The position numbers and the translations under genes are program-made. The notes beneath the pieces were generated by a model. It made no database searches and was not told the origin of the DNA. It saw only the letters and a list, made by a program, of their open reading frames with translations. Of a stretch of 64,000 nucleotides of DNA, positions 23,480 to 33,612 are shown one piece after another. Source of the DNA: Symsagittifera roscoffensis (Eukaryota; Xenacoelomorpha; Acoela; Convolutidae); assembly GCF_963678635.1 (NCBI RefSeq), contig NC_087065.1:14698019-14762018 (forward strand), read 5' to 3'. Within the stretch, counting starts at the first letter, position 1; each line of letters starts with the position of its first letter.

Positions 23480-23815
23480 AGTATATGTTGGAGCAATTCG
23501 GCCCGGGGGTGTTGAAGATCTCCATTAATTAACATAGACTATAGACTATCCAGTCTCTACCCTATGTATTAACATAGGCTAAAAATTTCCCAATGTATTA
23601 AGACGGGGAATAGGTTTCCCAATGTATTAAAATACCAGGTTTCAGATGGTAAGTCTTTTTCGGCGCCCGAATTTCCCATGCATAGCGTATAGATTTCCCT
23701 ATCTATAAGAATTTCATTGTAGGGAATTAAGAACTCATTAGGGAATAGGAATTCTAATATATTACAATGGTAAGGTTTCAAATGGTAAGATGGTAAGTTT
23801 GAAAAAAAATTGGAC
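23480..23815 (+). repeat. Polinton left terminal inverted repeat
   Basis: Reverse-complement match to 39850-40142. Shared blocks are AGTATATGTTGGAGCA, CCCGGG with a G run, CTATAGA, CCCAATGTATTAA, CCAGGTTTCAGATGGTAAG, ATTGTAGGGAATTAAGAACT and ATTAGGGAATAGGAATTCTA. The match fades after TAAGATGGTAAGTTTG. Confidence 0.9.
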
Positions 23816-25016
23816 CCGAGTATTTTGGAGCTCGAGTTTGCCAATACTTGCGTTTCTTAGCTAACTTCTAAGAATACTTCTAACTTCTAAGAATACTTGC
23901 GTTTCTTAGCTACTTGCGTTTCTTAGCTAACTTAGCTATCACAAAATTGAAAGAAAAATTGGATGGTAAGTTTCAGATGGTAAGTTTTGACACAAATTAA
24001 ATTTCGATTTAGAGCATGGGATCATAAACTATTATAACACAAAATATTTTGTTTTCTCGAAAGAATCTTTTAAAGTTTTATTTCACCTTATTTATATTCC
24101 CCCAGGTTGTCTGGGAAAAATTCTCAAGAGTGGATTATACTTAACAAGTTAATAATTCCGCTCCACCAGATATCAGGGGAATCTTGCCAGCTCCTCATCA
24201 TTGATCACATTTATAACGCACTTAAGCTTTTATTCCCAAGTTTATCTGTAGAACGGATGACAGCTACATTATAGTTATTAATTTTATGACGTATTTTTAT
24301 CTCTTTTCAAATAATTATCCCATGATCATGTGGCAGATGCATATTACCAATTCCCCACAGAGTTAATGATGCGCGAACATTTTTCATGAGAGATTAAAAT
24401 CTTAAATTTTTCTTAAAATTGAAATAATTCCAATCAAAATTGCATGAACTTTTCATTGGAACTAAGATAATTTTATGCACAAACTTTTAATTTTCGACCA
24501 ATAAGATGTTTTTATCTAGTTCCTGTTTTTACCTCAACTGTTTTATTTATTGTGTCATAGTTCTTGCTACGATTACTTTCAGTTCTCTCTTATAACTTTG
24601 TCTTCAATCTTCAAAAAATTTTTTAAATTTCTGAAGTTTTCCAAAAATCATCATCCAAATTTGTCAATTGCTCTGACCCGTTAAAAATTTACACTGTGGA
24701 ATATTTAGAATCATAATTTTTTTGTATCTGATATTTTTGCATAAAAATTTTTCTATGTTCCTCAGAGTAGGCTTTTAAGAAGATTATACAATTTACTAGA
24801 AATTGGTTACAATTTTCATAATTTCATCCATTCTATCAATAATTTTTTCAATTGGGGGACTGCAACATCCATATTCCATCATCATTCTCCGAGTTTCTCA
24901 CCAAAAATTAGTTGATAAAATGCTTTTCGTAAAAAAATTACACTTTAAAATAAAAAAAATGTACTTTCACATAAATTTTCTGATAAAATTTAAAACATGC
25001 ACATCTTGAACATTAT
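23816..25016. other. Polinton subterminal non-coding DNA (B2)
   Basis: AT-rich with no credible gene. 23845-23945 holds short tandem copies of ACTTGCGTTTCTTAGCTA and AACTTCTAAGAATACTT. The rest parallels 18006-19079. Confidence 0.5.
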
Positions 25017-25250
25017 TCAAGTTCTTCTGGAAGTATTTAAAAAGAAGAAATGCTGAGCAGATTGCGTAAAGTCAACACAAACTATTAGTTTTTTTAGCTT
25101 TCGAGGAACCATTTGTCGATACTTTTTTGTCAAAAAGGGGTAAGTCGATCTCTTTCTTCCCAAAGAATCTGCAAAGTAGTAAAGTTTATCCAGTCGAGCA
25201 ATCATGATCCAGAGTTTTCCTCTATCATCTAAAAACAATAACAAAATTGA
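25017..25250 (-). pseudogene. Polinton cysteine protease remnant (B2)
   Basis: The minus strand encodes GKLWIMIARLDKLYYFADSL and KKYRQMVPRKLKK, the strand and Asp region of an adenain-like protease, followed by a frame change. In the shifted frame the catalytic-Cys segment keeps the Cys (NSLC), but the next codon, Gly in related copies, is TGA. The AICSAFLLFKYF stretch follows. The N-terminal half with the catalytic His is lacking. Copy B1 is broken differently at the same site, having lost the Cys but kept the Gly. Confidence 0.7.
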
Positions 25251-25295
25251 TAAACTGATAGTGCAATTTTAAGATTAAAAAATAAAATTCATGAA

Positions 25296-26235
25296 TTAGA
25301 CACATTTATGTGGTGAATCAATAAAATCCCATACACAAGTTTTATGGGGCATTATTGAAAACATTTTCCTGACTAAACTGGTTTTGACAAGATGCAATGA
25401 TAAAGCTTCTTGCTCTAGTTTCCATTTAATTGTAATGAGCAGGTTCCCTTTCCAGATTCCATTGCAAATATTGATGATTATTTCAGCTACTAAAAATATT
25501 CTTGTAAACAGTGAACAAGCAACAATTTTCAGACTAACATTTGGATAGTCAAACAGCATGTAAAAATGGGGTCTCGGATGAGTTACTTTAATTTTTTCGA
25601 ATTTTGGTTTTTGGTAGTAAAAATAAAGTTATCAAGTCAAAGGCTAGCCTGCCATAAAGTGAAAAAGTTGTCCCTGATCCTAAAGAATTTGCTCATTCAG
25701 TGAACGGATATATATCAAATGCTTTCGGATATTCTTTAAAACTATATCCGTGACAAGCAAGTATTCTTTTTTACTCACTGCCGACGAGTTGAGTTCGTTC
25801 GATTTTTGTGCTTTATGGGGATATCATCGATTGACGTTTTAAACCATTGTATTATTAAAATAAACTTCACACTTGGAGAATAGAGAATTTAGTAGATTGT
25901 TTACATAAGTTAAGTAGGAATAGGGTTCCTCATCTGAATCTTCCTCCGATTTTGCTTTATGTTCTGCTTTTTCTTTTTTGAAAGCATCAAACAATCTTCC
26001 TTTGAATAATTGAAGCTTTAAACTGATGTGGGTATCACGCATATCCAAATAAAGATTACGGTCCGTCTCAAATTCAAACTCAATACTGTTTTCATCTGTA
26101 GAAGTACTGGGAAAAACTTCTTGAGTGTAAGATGAAATAAATGTTTCCAAAACTGGGACTTTATCAAAATTATCCAAAGAAGAAATTGTAAAGCTCCGTA
26201 CCGAAAATGACTACTTTGATTCATACTCATTTTAT
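25296..26235 (-). pseudogene. Polinton major capsid protein (B2), C-terminus deleted
   Basis: The N-terminal part (26177-25839) is open for 112 codons with ETFISSYTQEVFPSTS, EFETDRNLYLDMRD and SLFSKCEVYFNN. A middle part (25559-25296) has SLFTRIFLVAEII and SLVRKMFSIM. Relative to B1, the whole C-terminal third (about 0.65 kb) is missing at about 25345. The upstream ATG-started piece (26230) is in another frame from the main N-terminal piece in both copies, so either the true start is elsewhere or an old frameshift is shared. Confidence 0.65.
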
Positions 26236-26640
26236 TTTGTTGAAAATGTCTTTGCGAGAGCGACTGATTTTTGAACTAGTTTTTCGAGAAACGGTTCTTC
26301 TAGATCTACGCGTGGATTTTTTTCCTCCTACGAACTGTTTTAGAACTGTTTTTGTTCCGACATCTTTTGCAAATGTTTTGAGTTTTTTTCGTCCACTGAC
26401 AACTTCTCCGATCTCTGGTGCAGCAATTTCAAATAAATCTGCTCAGATTCTTTTTGCATCTGGGACTATAAAATTTTTATTAAAGGGAATTGCAGTTTTC
26501 CCAAGAGTTTGTTGAAGAGCACCAAAACTTTTTCCACGTTGTCTTGCATGTCCACGAAAAATAGGGAAATTAGCTGAACTTTGAGCAACCGTTTCGTATA
26601 AACTATAAATCAAAAATGATTATCCGAAATCCTACGAAAC
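26236..26640 (-). pseudogene. Polinton small basic protein (B2)
   Basis: Same gene as 21107-21540, with GHARQRGKSFGALQQ, the AKRI-stop-ADLFEIAAPEIGEVV junction and a basic tail next to the capsid start. A few extra substitutions and a short deletion near 26567 distinguish it from B1. The shared stop indicates that it was already broken, or read through, before the duplication. Confidence 0.55.
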
Positions 26641-27330
26641 AAGAGAACATATCGTGTAGTTTCTACGGATACAAAAGGAACTTTATCACCTGTAGTGTCC
26701 CTTAGTTTTGTTTTTATGCTGTGGAAAGAATTTTTAAATAAATTTTAGATTGTAGATTTGTAAAGGATTGATAATTCATGTTCTGTCCTGTAGATATTAT
26801 GTCTCCATTTTTCACTTTGCAAATGAAAGGAATCAACGCAGTAAATGAGCTTTTGTATCACCCACTATATTATACTCTGTAATATCACTATACATCATTA
26901 GGGAATGTATTCTTATAATGTCGTAAGAATACTAAGGATAATGTGATCCTTTTCTTTCATTATAACCCATGTCTGATTTTGTTCTAAATTACAACCAAAA
27001 CTGTGACTCAAATCAGCACTTTGAAAGATAAAACTGATTGATCTTCAGGTAAATGAACGGCCATCTTTAAGCTAATTTTATCTACTGATACATAAATTCC
27101 GATATCTTCATATTTTCGTGCGCCTATACGTTTTTAAACTTTGTCATTCATGGCTACATCTATATCAACTATACTTGGACACAATCCAGGTTCAATAGGC
27201 ATCGGTTGAATGTTTCTTTTTTCATCGGGGTTTTTTCGTCCATCTATGAAAGTAAACTTTCCCACTGTAACGTTTTGGTACAATGAAGTTTACGATATTT
27301 CTGAAATAGCAACCTCCCATTCTGCTTTCA
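26641..27330 (-). pseudogene. Polinton penton-like minor capsid protein (B2)
   Basis: Counterpart of 21541-22220, extending to the ERKWEV-type start region near 27325. Minus-strand fragments with a conserved IHSLM-like core and a C-terminal DTTGDK-like end occur in changing frames. Expected to be the five-fold vertex protein of the putative virion. No intact frame remains. Confidence 0.5.
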
Positions 27331-27489
27331 GTTATATTTGATCCGGTAGAATTTTTATAAAGGAACTAAGACTATTATTTAGATAAAAATTATAAGAAGC
27401 ATTAGAAACTAGCTCAATATTAAAAGACTCCATGACAACTGATCAATAGAAGTTCAAATTAAAAACTGAATTACCTCTATTGTGAACAT
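27331..27489. other. Short spacer between penton and integrase
   Basis: AT-rich, no frame. It may contain divergent regulatory sequence, but nothing specific is visible. Confidence 0.3.
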
Positions 27490-28260
27490 TTTCTCAGTTA
27501 TTTATCAAACAATTTCCCCAGAATTTCTTCTTTTTCGAGAATTTTGATGCTGTATGTAGGTTGTTTTTTCGTAAATATTGCCGAAAATTCAAAAACTTCA
27601 TCTGTAAACTGTGGTTTGTATCCTTTTCGGAACGAAATATCAGTTTTCGAAGTTCTAACTCTATCACCAATTTTGAGTTTTGGTTTAGTATGTTTCATGA
27701 ACGATTTGTTATACAAAATTGATTAAAAAAATCTCGGAGATATTCTAATTGGTCGATTTTTGCGACAGTTCAATTTAGAAACAATTTGCTGCAATTTGGG
27801 GAAAAATGTTTACCATGATCTTCATTGTAACGATATAATATGTGTTTTAAAGACCGAATTGCTCTCTCTGCGAAGGCAGCTTTTGTTTCACTCATTGTTG
27901 AATAAACTTCAATGTCTTTCTCCTTGCAAAATTTTCTATAAGTTCCCCCAAATTTTGTTCCTTAATCAACTCAAAGTTTTTCATGAGTGTTTTTTCGAGA
28001 AAATATTTTTCTGAAAGCTCGTAAAGTGTCTTTGGCATGTTTTGTTTTCATTGTCTGAACTCTGACAAATCTCAAAAAAGTATCCACAGCTACTAATAAA
28101 TACTTGACTCCATTGTTTTGAATAGCTAACTGGTTTACAAAAGCCAAGTCCAGAACCAAATTTCATTGATAATTTTAGAAAAAGCTTGAAATTTTCGGAA
28201 ACGCCTGATTGAAGGACCAAATTTTGTATACGATGTCTTGGTTTGTAAAAACTTTTCTAC
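27490..28260 (-). pseudogene. Polinton integrase (DDE)
   Basis: One minus-strand frame runs from about 28159 to 27498 with only three stops. It shows a first catalytic Asp in MVLDLAF (28148-28150), LLVAVDTFLRFVRVQ, the second Asp region (27965-27967) flanked by TGA (27971-27973) and TAA (27962-27964), GTKFGGTYRKF, and the glutamate in KAAFAERAIRSLK (27866-27868). The C-terminal SH3-like part has KLKIGDRVRTSK and FRKGYKPQF. All three DDE residues are visible. This is a retroviral-type integrase that joins Polinton ends to target DNA. The N-terminal zinc domain upstream (to 28260) is in broken frame. Confidence 0.75.
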
Positions 28261-28764
28261 TTTTTTTTTGATAAACCACTCGCTTCACTCAAGTTTTCAA
28301 TAGAATCGTGCGCAGCTCTGCCCCTAGAATATAATCTGTTTAGTCTTACCTTTTCAGATTTTGAAAGGGATCCAAGTTCCTCTGTTTTTTGCTTTGGCAT
28401 TATCGTTAATAACAAGTTTAGGAGGAAGTTGAGTTGCTTCCAAAATAGTAAATTAAATATCTAGAATATCGGTGATTTTTCGCTTAAGTGCACACACAAA
28501 GTCTACAATAGATTCTTCTGTATCTCGATTGTCTATTATAAAATTGTCTGACTGGCTGAGTTTAATTGTAGGAGAATTCAAAATTAAATCAATAGGGTGT
28601 TCATTATTGCTAGTTTTCAACATCGCATTTACAACATTGTAAACAGAATCGAAATTTTTTGGTACAATCTCCTCTTTTTCTTGCTTTTGTTCCAGTTTTT
28701 TGTTTTCTTGGAAGTGTACTTTGTGATTGATATACTGATTACGGAAAAAAACAAACTGTTCCAT
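28261..28764 (-). CDS. Conserved-looking Polinton ORF upstream of integrase
   Basis: The minus strand is open for 103 codons (28764-28453), Asn/Asp/Glu-rich, with FDSVYNVVNAMLKTSNNEHP and DFVCALKRKITDILDI. It is followed after one stop by ILEATQLPPKLVIND and then a Lys-rich tail. It sits between the integrase and the small CPKDF protein. I do not know its function. A helical or partly disordered accessory protein is all that composition suggests. The stop at 28453 probably truncates it. Confidence 0.45.
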
Positions 28765-28777
28765 ACTATGTCAATCG

Positions 28778-28990
28778 TTAAATGACAAATTGGGTGGTGA
28801 TAGATATCAATTGTAACCCATTAGATGGACTGAAAGTAATCCTTCTTTTGTTTAGAGGGGTTCTTTTTTGTGTTAGTTCTGAATTTTTTTTTCGATATTT
28901 TACTACGTCTTCTTTCCGCAGATCTCGAAGTTTTCCTCTTAATAAGTTTACTAAACACTCACTCAGAAACTGAATGAAATCTTTTGGACA
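28778..28990 (-). CDS. Small conserved Polinton protein (CPKDF type)
   Basis: Minus-strand frame with CPKDFIQFLSECLVNLLRG, RKKNSELTQKRTPLNKRR and NGLQLISI, ending at 28778. A short helical, basic protein of this pattern is a recurring Polinton gene of unknown role, found next to the ATPase. Its start would lie in sequence overlapping the end of the ATPase gene, so translation signals are unclear. It is open over about 70 codons. Confidence 0.5.
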   Translation of the reverse strand, partial: CPKDFIQFLSECLVNLLRGKLRDLRKEDVVKYRKKNSELTQKRTPLNKRRITFSPSNGLQLISITTQFVI

Positions 28991-29690
28991 ATTGAAAATG
29001 AATTGTTTTCGAAGCCTTAGGAAAAATTTTTGAAATATTTGGAGAATAAAGATGTATTGTGTACTCATCTTCCAAAAATTTTGTGTCTTTTCCAGCTGGT
29101 AAATAAAATTTTGTTGGAACTGAACCACTATTAGAGCAATACCTAAGTGAATCAACTGTTTTTGGTGTTAAATCAATAAGTAAATGACCATAAGGAACAG
29201 ATGTTGCATCTTGATACCACTCATCCATTAGCTGTTGACTTAATGTATTGATTTGTAAAACATCCCTCGGCAACTTGAAAAAGACTATGTGTGTATTTTT
29301 TTAACTCTGCATCTCTTCCTAATTTGCTTTGTTGAAATAAATTGTGTTTGATGTATATTGTATTCAGCCCCTTGGGTCTCCCAGCAGTGGCAATTTTAAA
29401 AAACTGTTTGGAGTTTGAAATTTCTTCACAAGAATCATCAAACATAAGCAGATACTTGGTTCCGTTATTGGGAAGAATTTCAATCAAGTCAAAATCTACT
29501 CCTTGGATAAATTTAAGGTTTTTTCTTTGCATTTGACTCAAAAGAGGTTGATAATAATGATAAAAATAAAAAATTTTGTCGAAGGTGGTTGAAAAGTACC
29601 AATTTTCAACCAATCAAAAATAAGATGAGAATTTCCAGATCCACTTGGTCCAACTAGAATTATTTTATTCATCGCTTTGGAGAAGGTAGA
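28959..29690 (-). pseudogene. Polinton packaging ATPase (FtsK/HerA type)
   Basis: The minus strand begins near 29669 with MNKIILVGPSGSGNSHLI. This is a Walker A motif in which the usual Lys is Asn (codon 29630-29632). After a frameshift (about 29570) come IQGVDFDLIEI and KYLLMFDDSCEEI (Walker B), AGRPKGLNTIYIKHNLFQQS, another frameshift (about 29275), then PRDVLQINTLSQQL, YGHLLIDLTPKTVDSLRY and FYLPAGKDTKFLEDEYT. The order matches Polinton/adeno-like genome-packaging ATPases, which pump DNA into the capsid. Two frameshifts and loss of the Walker Lys make it inactive. Confidence 0.75.
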
Positions 29691-30004
29691 ATATAACCGA
29701 CTGTACTTGATAAAATAGCTACCCAAACTGTTGTTTCTTCACATGTTTTGGTTAATATAACTCAAACGATTGCACATACTAGCATCAAAACTATATCACA
29801 AAATTGGCACAAAGAAACTAATGAGATCTATTACATGTACGTCCAAATAATTTTCATGATTTTCGTTTATGATTTTCATCATCAAAAAAAACTTCGTAAA
29901 TTTACGGGCTTGTCACATTGATCGACCATCTTAACTCTAAAAAGAAAAAATTGACAAGGAAACTAAATTTCTTGTTTGAAAAAAGTATTACATAAAGATT
30001 ATTA
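29691..30004. other. Polinton spacer, no gene seen
   Basis: AT-rich, about 310 bp between the ATPase start and the next minus-strand gene. No frame or structure stood out. Confidence 0.3.
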
Positions 30005-30491
30005 TGATATAAAATTTGTTAAAAAAAACATCGAGTCCTTGTTCCAGATGCAAATGTTTTTCTTTCTGCACAGTGAAGTGTTTTTGCATGACGAAATGGG
30101 TAGTTGCTACACCTCCAATCATATTCTTCATCTTTGAATATCGAAAAGTGAACTATAGGACAAGCGTAGTCATCCAAATTATTAATCTTTGTTTCCAAAA
30201 ATTCTGACAGAATCTTACATTTTTCATAACCTTTTGCAAAAAGTTCCGTTTCTGTGGCTTTTAGGTTTTTAAATATTTCTTCAAGTTCACTATATTTTTC
30301 GTAACCACTGCTCCAACTGATTACATGAAGTTGCTTTGTACAACAAAATATTGGGATGCTGGTTTGATTTTTTTGGGAGGAAGAAAGGAATATCCTACAG
30401 TTTGTCCATCCTTATAAACTCCTAACTGTTTCACTAGATTGTTTTCAATACATTCAATATCCAAAACAACCAGACTCATTCTATTAACTGC
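30005..30491 (-). pseudogene. Polinton nuclease-like ORF (D-x-E motif)
   Basis: The minus-strand ATG near 30480 begins MSLVVLDIECIENNLVKQLG, followed by DGQTVGYSFLPPKK. After a frame change come ATETEFFAKGYEKCK, FLETKINNLDDYACPIVH and a Cys/His-rich end with KCFCMTKW-like and CKCFSFC-like pieces in other frames. The hydrophobic strand with D-x-E at the start and a later Asp resemble a DnaQ/DEDD exonuclease or RNase H fold. That is inference from two motifs only. It lies with other minus-strand Polinton genes and is broken near 30330 and 30110. Confidence 0.45.
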
Positions 30492-30506
30492 TTAAGGAGT
30501 TTTTGG

Positions 30507-30815
30507 TTAAAATGAATAACAATCAAACAATGCATATACTGATGAAGGAAAAATTTTAACATATAAACAGAAAATTGTTCTAAACACGTGACCAAGAAAG
30601 CATGAAGTGGGGAAACTAGGTGCAACATAACAATAACCAGGTCCTTTTTTCGTAGTAGATTTCGCAGATCTAGCAGAGTCATGTAGAATTGCATGTAGTC
30701 TAAAGTTTTTGGAGTTTGCAAAACAATAATCCAAACAGGAGTTTCCGCATCCAATTAGACCTCCAAAAGGAAATTTTTGGTCCATTTCTTTCAAAATTAT
30801 GTCCGTGTCCAAAAC
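30507..30815 (-). CDS. Uncharacterised Polinton ORF
   Basis: An intact minus-strand frame of 101 codons (30812-30507) beginning MDTDIILKEMDQKFPFGG, with LDYCFANSKNFRLHAILHDS, GPGYCYVAPSF and a hydrophobic Cys/Phe-rich end. It is aligned with the other minus-strand genes. I have no function for it. The hydrophobic C-terminal part could be a membrane segment, or could be out of frame. Confidence 0.4.
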   Translation of the reverse strand, partial: VLDTDIILKEMDQKFPFGGLIGCGNSCLDYCFANSKNFRLHAILHDSARSAKSTTKKGPGYCYVAPSFPTSCFLGHVFRTIFCLYVKIFPSSVYALFDCYSF

Positions 30816-31392
30816 AAAACAGGTACAAAAAAAAGGTTTTTTCTTTACGTATTTGACGAAAAAAATTGTTTTAGAATCTCAAAAATTCTTAGATATTCAT
30901 TCAATTTCTGTGGAATTGAATATCCTTTTCTACTGTGCATCTCAATAAAGATGCAAGATTTGTTTTGTATGTCTCTTCATAACCTAGTAATGAAGGAAGT
31001 ATATCGAGTAACTTGTCATATTTTCTCTTTGTAGTTGTAAAGATTGATTATTTTTCCATTGATTTTAATTTCTACGATTTTCTATAAGTTCTTTTTTTTT
31101 TGGGATTGGATCTGTTTTTTATGTGAATTTTTCCTCTACCATAATGCAGAGCCCACTTAAAATGGGATATTTGTAAGACTACGCCCAAATTCTGCAAGTG
31201 TTTGTAAAATTTGCGAATCTATAATTGTTAGTGAAATTTTTTGGGACTTTTCTTCGAGAACAATATGAAAAAGTCCTAATTTATTGTGAAGTTTTAAGAT
31301 TAAATTTTTGAAAAACCAATATTGCAACTCATACCGAAAGAAAAATGATTTTTAGGAAAAATATTTAAATTACAAGACAAAAACGTCAATAA
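30816..31392. other. Polinton DNA, degraded, no clear gene
   Basis: AT-rich. Short minus-strand frames with Lys/Asn bias are present, but none carries a motif. It probably contains the broken upstream part of the preceding ORF. Confidence 0.3.
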
Positions 31393-31938
31393 CACAATTT
31401 ATTGTACGTTTTTGTTCTCAACAAACATAAAGTCTCCCAAAATTTGGGACAGTTCTTTAAATTCGTTCAAAGTATAGCTGACATAGTCATTTTGTTTGAT
31501 TGCTTCATTCTCCTATGCAGTGAAGAGTCGAATCTGAATGTAGGTAGTTTTGTTAACATTGTACTTCTTGATCGTGACACAAACTTCTCTTCTATTGTAA
31601 GTTGCTATGTCATACACTTTCTTGCAGTTGGCAAGCTCCTGATCCATTGTTGACTCCTTGTCAGAAGTGAGTTCCAATAAAGGAACGAGTCCAAGGTTTT
31701 TAGCATCGTGAATGACAGTATTTCTAATTGCCGAGATTTCTTCTCCTTCTCTTTCGCCAAGATAGACCCACTGTCTTTTGTCGACTTGACCCAACTCATT
31801 TTTCTTGAATAGTTGAAAGCAGGCTTTAAAATAAATTTTCCCCTTGTAGGATTTTTGGGACCAAGCAAATCTCCCAATTCTTGTTTGATTTTTTGAGAAT
31901 TCAATATAATTGGGACTAGTGTCTTTCCTTGAGTACAT
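31393..31938 (-). pseudogene. Conserved Polinton ORF with one nonsense codon
   Basis: Minus-strand ATG at 31938. The frame is open for 141 codons to a TAG at 31513-31515 and then continues in the same frame for about 39 more codons to a TAA near 31393. Features include PNYIEFSKNQTRIGRFAWSQ, QLFKKNELGQVDKRQWVYLG and REVCVTIKKYNVNKTTYIQI. Polar, mixed alpha/beta composition suggests a soluble protein of about 180 residues. Function unknown. The preserved frame on both sides of the TAG suggests a single late mutation. This is the best-preserved gene of the element. Confidence 0.55.
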
Positions 31939-32879
31939 TTTTTAATAGGAGAACAGACTGATCAGTTGAAGAGAAATGAGAGAAAAGAGAGAAAGGATTT
32001 TGCGATCAATTGAAAATGGAAGCAATCAAAATGAGTCATTCAAATAACCATAAAAGGAAATAGAACTATAATTGGAATTTTTGAGTGATGTTTCCAAATA
32101 TGTAATTGTGTAGATGTTAGTGTTCCTTTATAAATCCACAATTCTCAGCAAAAATCATTGTTCCAGATGGCAGTTATGTGTCAAGCTCTTCCCAGCTTTT
32201 ATTTCGATTATTGTCAAAAATCACTATTTGTTTCCGTTTCCAGTGATTTTTACGGAAAACTATATTTTCTGTTCTCTACCCACAATTCTTACTGTTCTTT
32301 GAAAAATTTTAAGTTCCACATACTTCTGATTGGTTCATCCTTTGCTCAAGTTTTACAACGATTGGGAAATTTTTATTTCACATACCAAATTATCGATTGT
32401 TTTATTCTCTGTACAAATACAGCTTTTATTCGAATGTTATTTCATCAACAGGCGAAGTTTTCAATCAACTTGAGCGCGCTGTTCATCACAATTTGAAATG
32501 AAAAGGAGCAAGGAGCAGAAGAAATGCCCAGTCTTGCAAAGAAAAGACTGTTACGCAAACAATTCAAACGTCACTATTTATGTTCTAACCAAAAACTAGC
32601 TTCCACACAAACTATCGGTTCAGCTTTTCTAGAAAGAACTTGTAAAGTACAAAACTCAAAATATGAACATGATTTGTTAAAATAAATGACTGTTTCATAG
32701 ATGGTTATGGATTTGTAAATAGCGATCGTGTCAATTTTTCAATGAAAAACTTTTGATAATCCAACTATTTTCTCTCATACGTTCATGAAATTACCAAAAT
32801 TTAAAAAAAAAATAGAAAAAACTCACCGCTACTAAGAAATTTGCAAAAGTTTTTCAAACATGTGAGGAAGATGTAATAT
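31939..32879. other. Polinton central region, no gene supported
   Basis: The open frames on the plus strand here (for example 32158-32496) are rich in Phe, Ile and Leu, as expected for antisense AT-rich DNA, and show no motif. I see no repeat structure until 32880. Confidence 0.35.
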
Positions 32880-33385
32880 TTCTTTTGATTTTCAAGAAGT
32901 TGCGAAAAACGTTTCAATTTTTTAACAAGTTGCAAAAAGTGTTTCAATTTTTTGACGAGGTGTGACAAAATGTTTCAATTTTTTTGAAAAGATGCAAAAA
33001 GTGTTTCACTTTTTTCGACAAAATGCAAAACGTGTTGCACTCTTTTCGACAAATTTTAAAAAGTGTTACAATTTTTTGACAAGATGCGAAAAGTGCTTCA
33101 CTTTTTTTTGACAAGATGCGAAAAGTGTTTCACGTTTTTCCTACAAATGCGAAAAGTGTTTCACTTTTTTCGACAAAATGCGAAAAGTGGTTCATTTTTT
33201 TCGACAAAATGCGAAAACTATTTCAATCTTTTCGACAAACGTGAGAGTGTTTCAATTTTTTTGACAAGATGCGAAAAGTGTTTTACTTTTTGAACAAAAT
33301 GCGAAAAATTTTTCAAATTTTTCTACAAACTGCTAAAAATGTGTAAGTTTTTTGACAAAATGCTAAAACCATTTGATAAATTTTT
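32880..33385. repeat. Minisatellite of about 31-42 bp units with self-complementary core
   Basis: About fourteen imperfect units around GACAAAATGCGAAAAGTG followed by TTTCACTTTTTTC. Within each unit GAAAAGTG is followed, after TTT, by its near-complement CACTTTTT, so single units can form hairpins. The plus-strand frame over it (33063-33293) is a by-product of the repeat. Confidence 0.85.
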
Positions 33386-33612
33386 TACTTGTGTAGAAGT
33401 TTTTTAGTGCTTTTATTAGTTTGTATGGGAAAATTTATCAAGATTTTTCACATGTGTGCGAGTTCGGAGCACTAAATTAAGTTATAATTTTTTTTCAATG
33501 TTTTACCCTGAACCTCTCATCTTTTCTCATAATTACACTGAAATTGAAGAAATTAGTTAAACACAAAAAACGAAGTTGATACCAAACAACAACTATTTCC
33601 ACAATTATTTAA

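Noticed and set aside
27971-31515. Reassigned stop codons as an explanation for in-frame TGA, TAA and TAG in Polinton genes
   Set aside because: All three stop types occur together with frameshifts and deletions, and the vWA gene uses a normal stop, so ordinary decay explains them.
32158-32496. Plus-strand 112-codon frame in the Polinton centre
   Set aside because: Phe/Ile/Leu/Cys-rich composition typical of AT-rich DNA, no motif, and on the opposite strand to neighbouring genes.
33063-33293. Plus-strand frame of 76 codons with repeated CEKCFTF-like segments
   Set aside because: A by-product of the minisatellite unit length; the pattern follows the DNA repeat and breaks with it.
32880-33385. 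Possible CRISPR-like array
   Set aside because: Eukaryotic context, and units run head to tail with no unique spacers of constant length.
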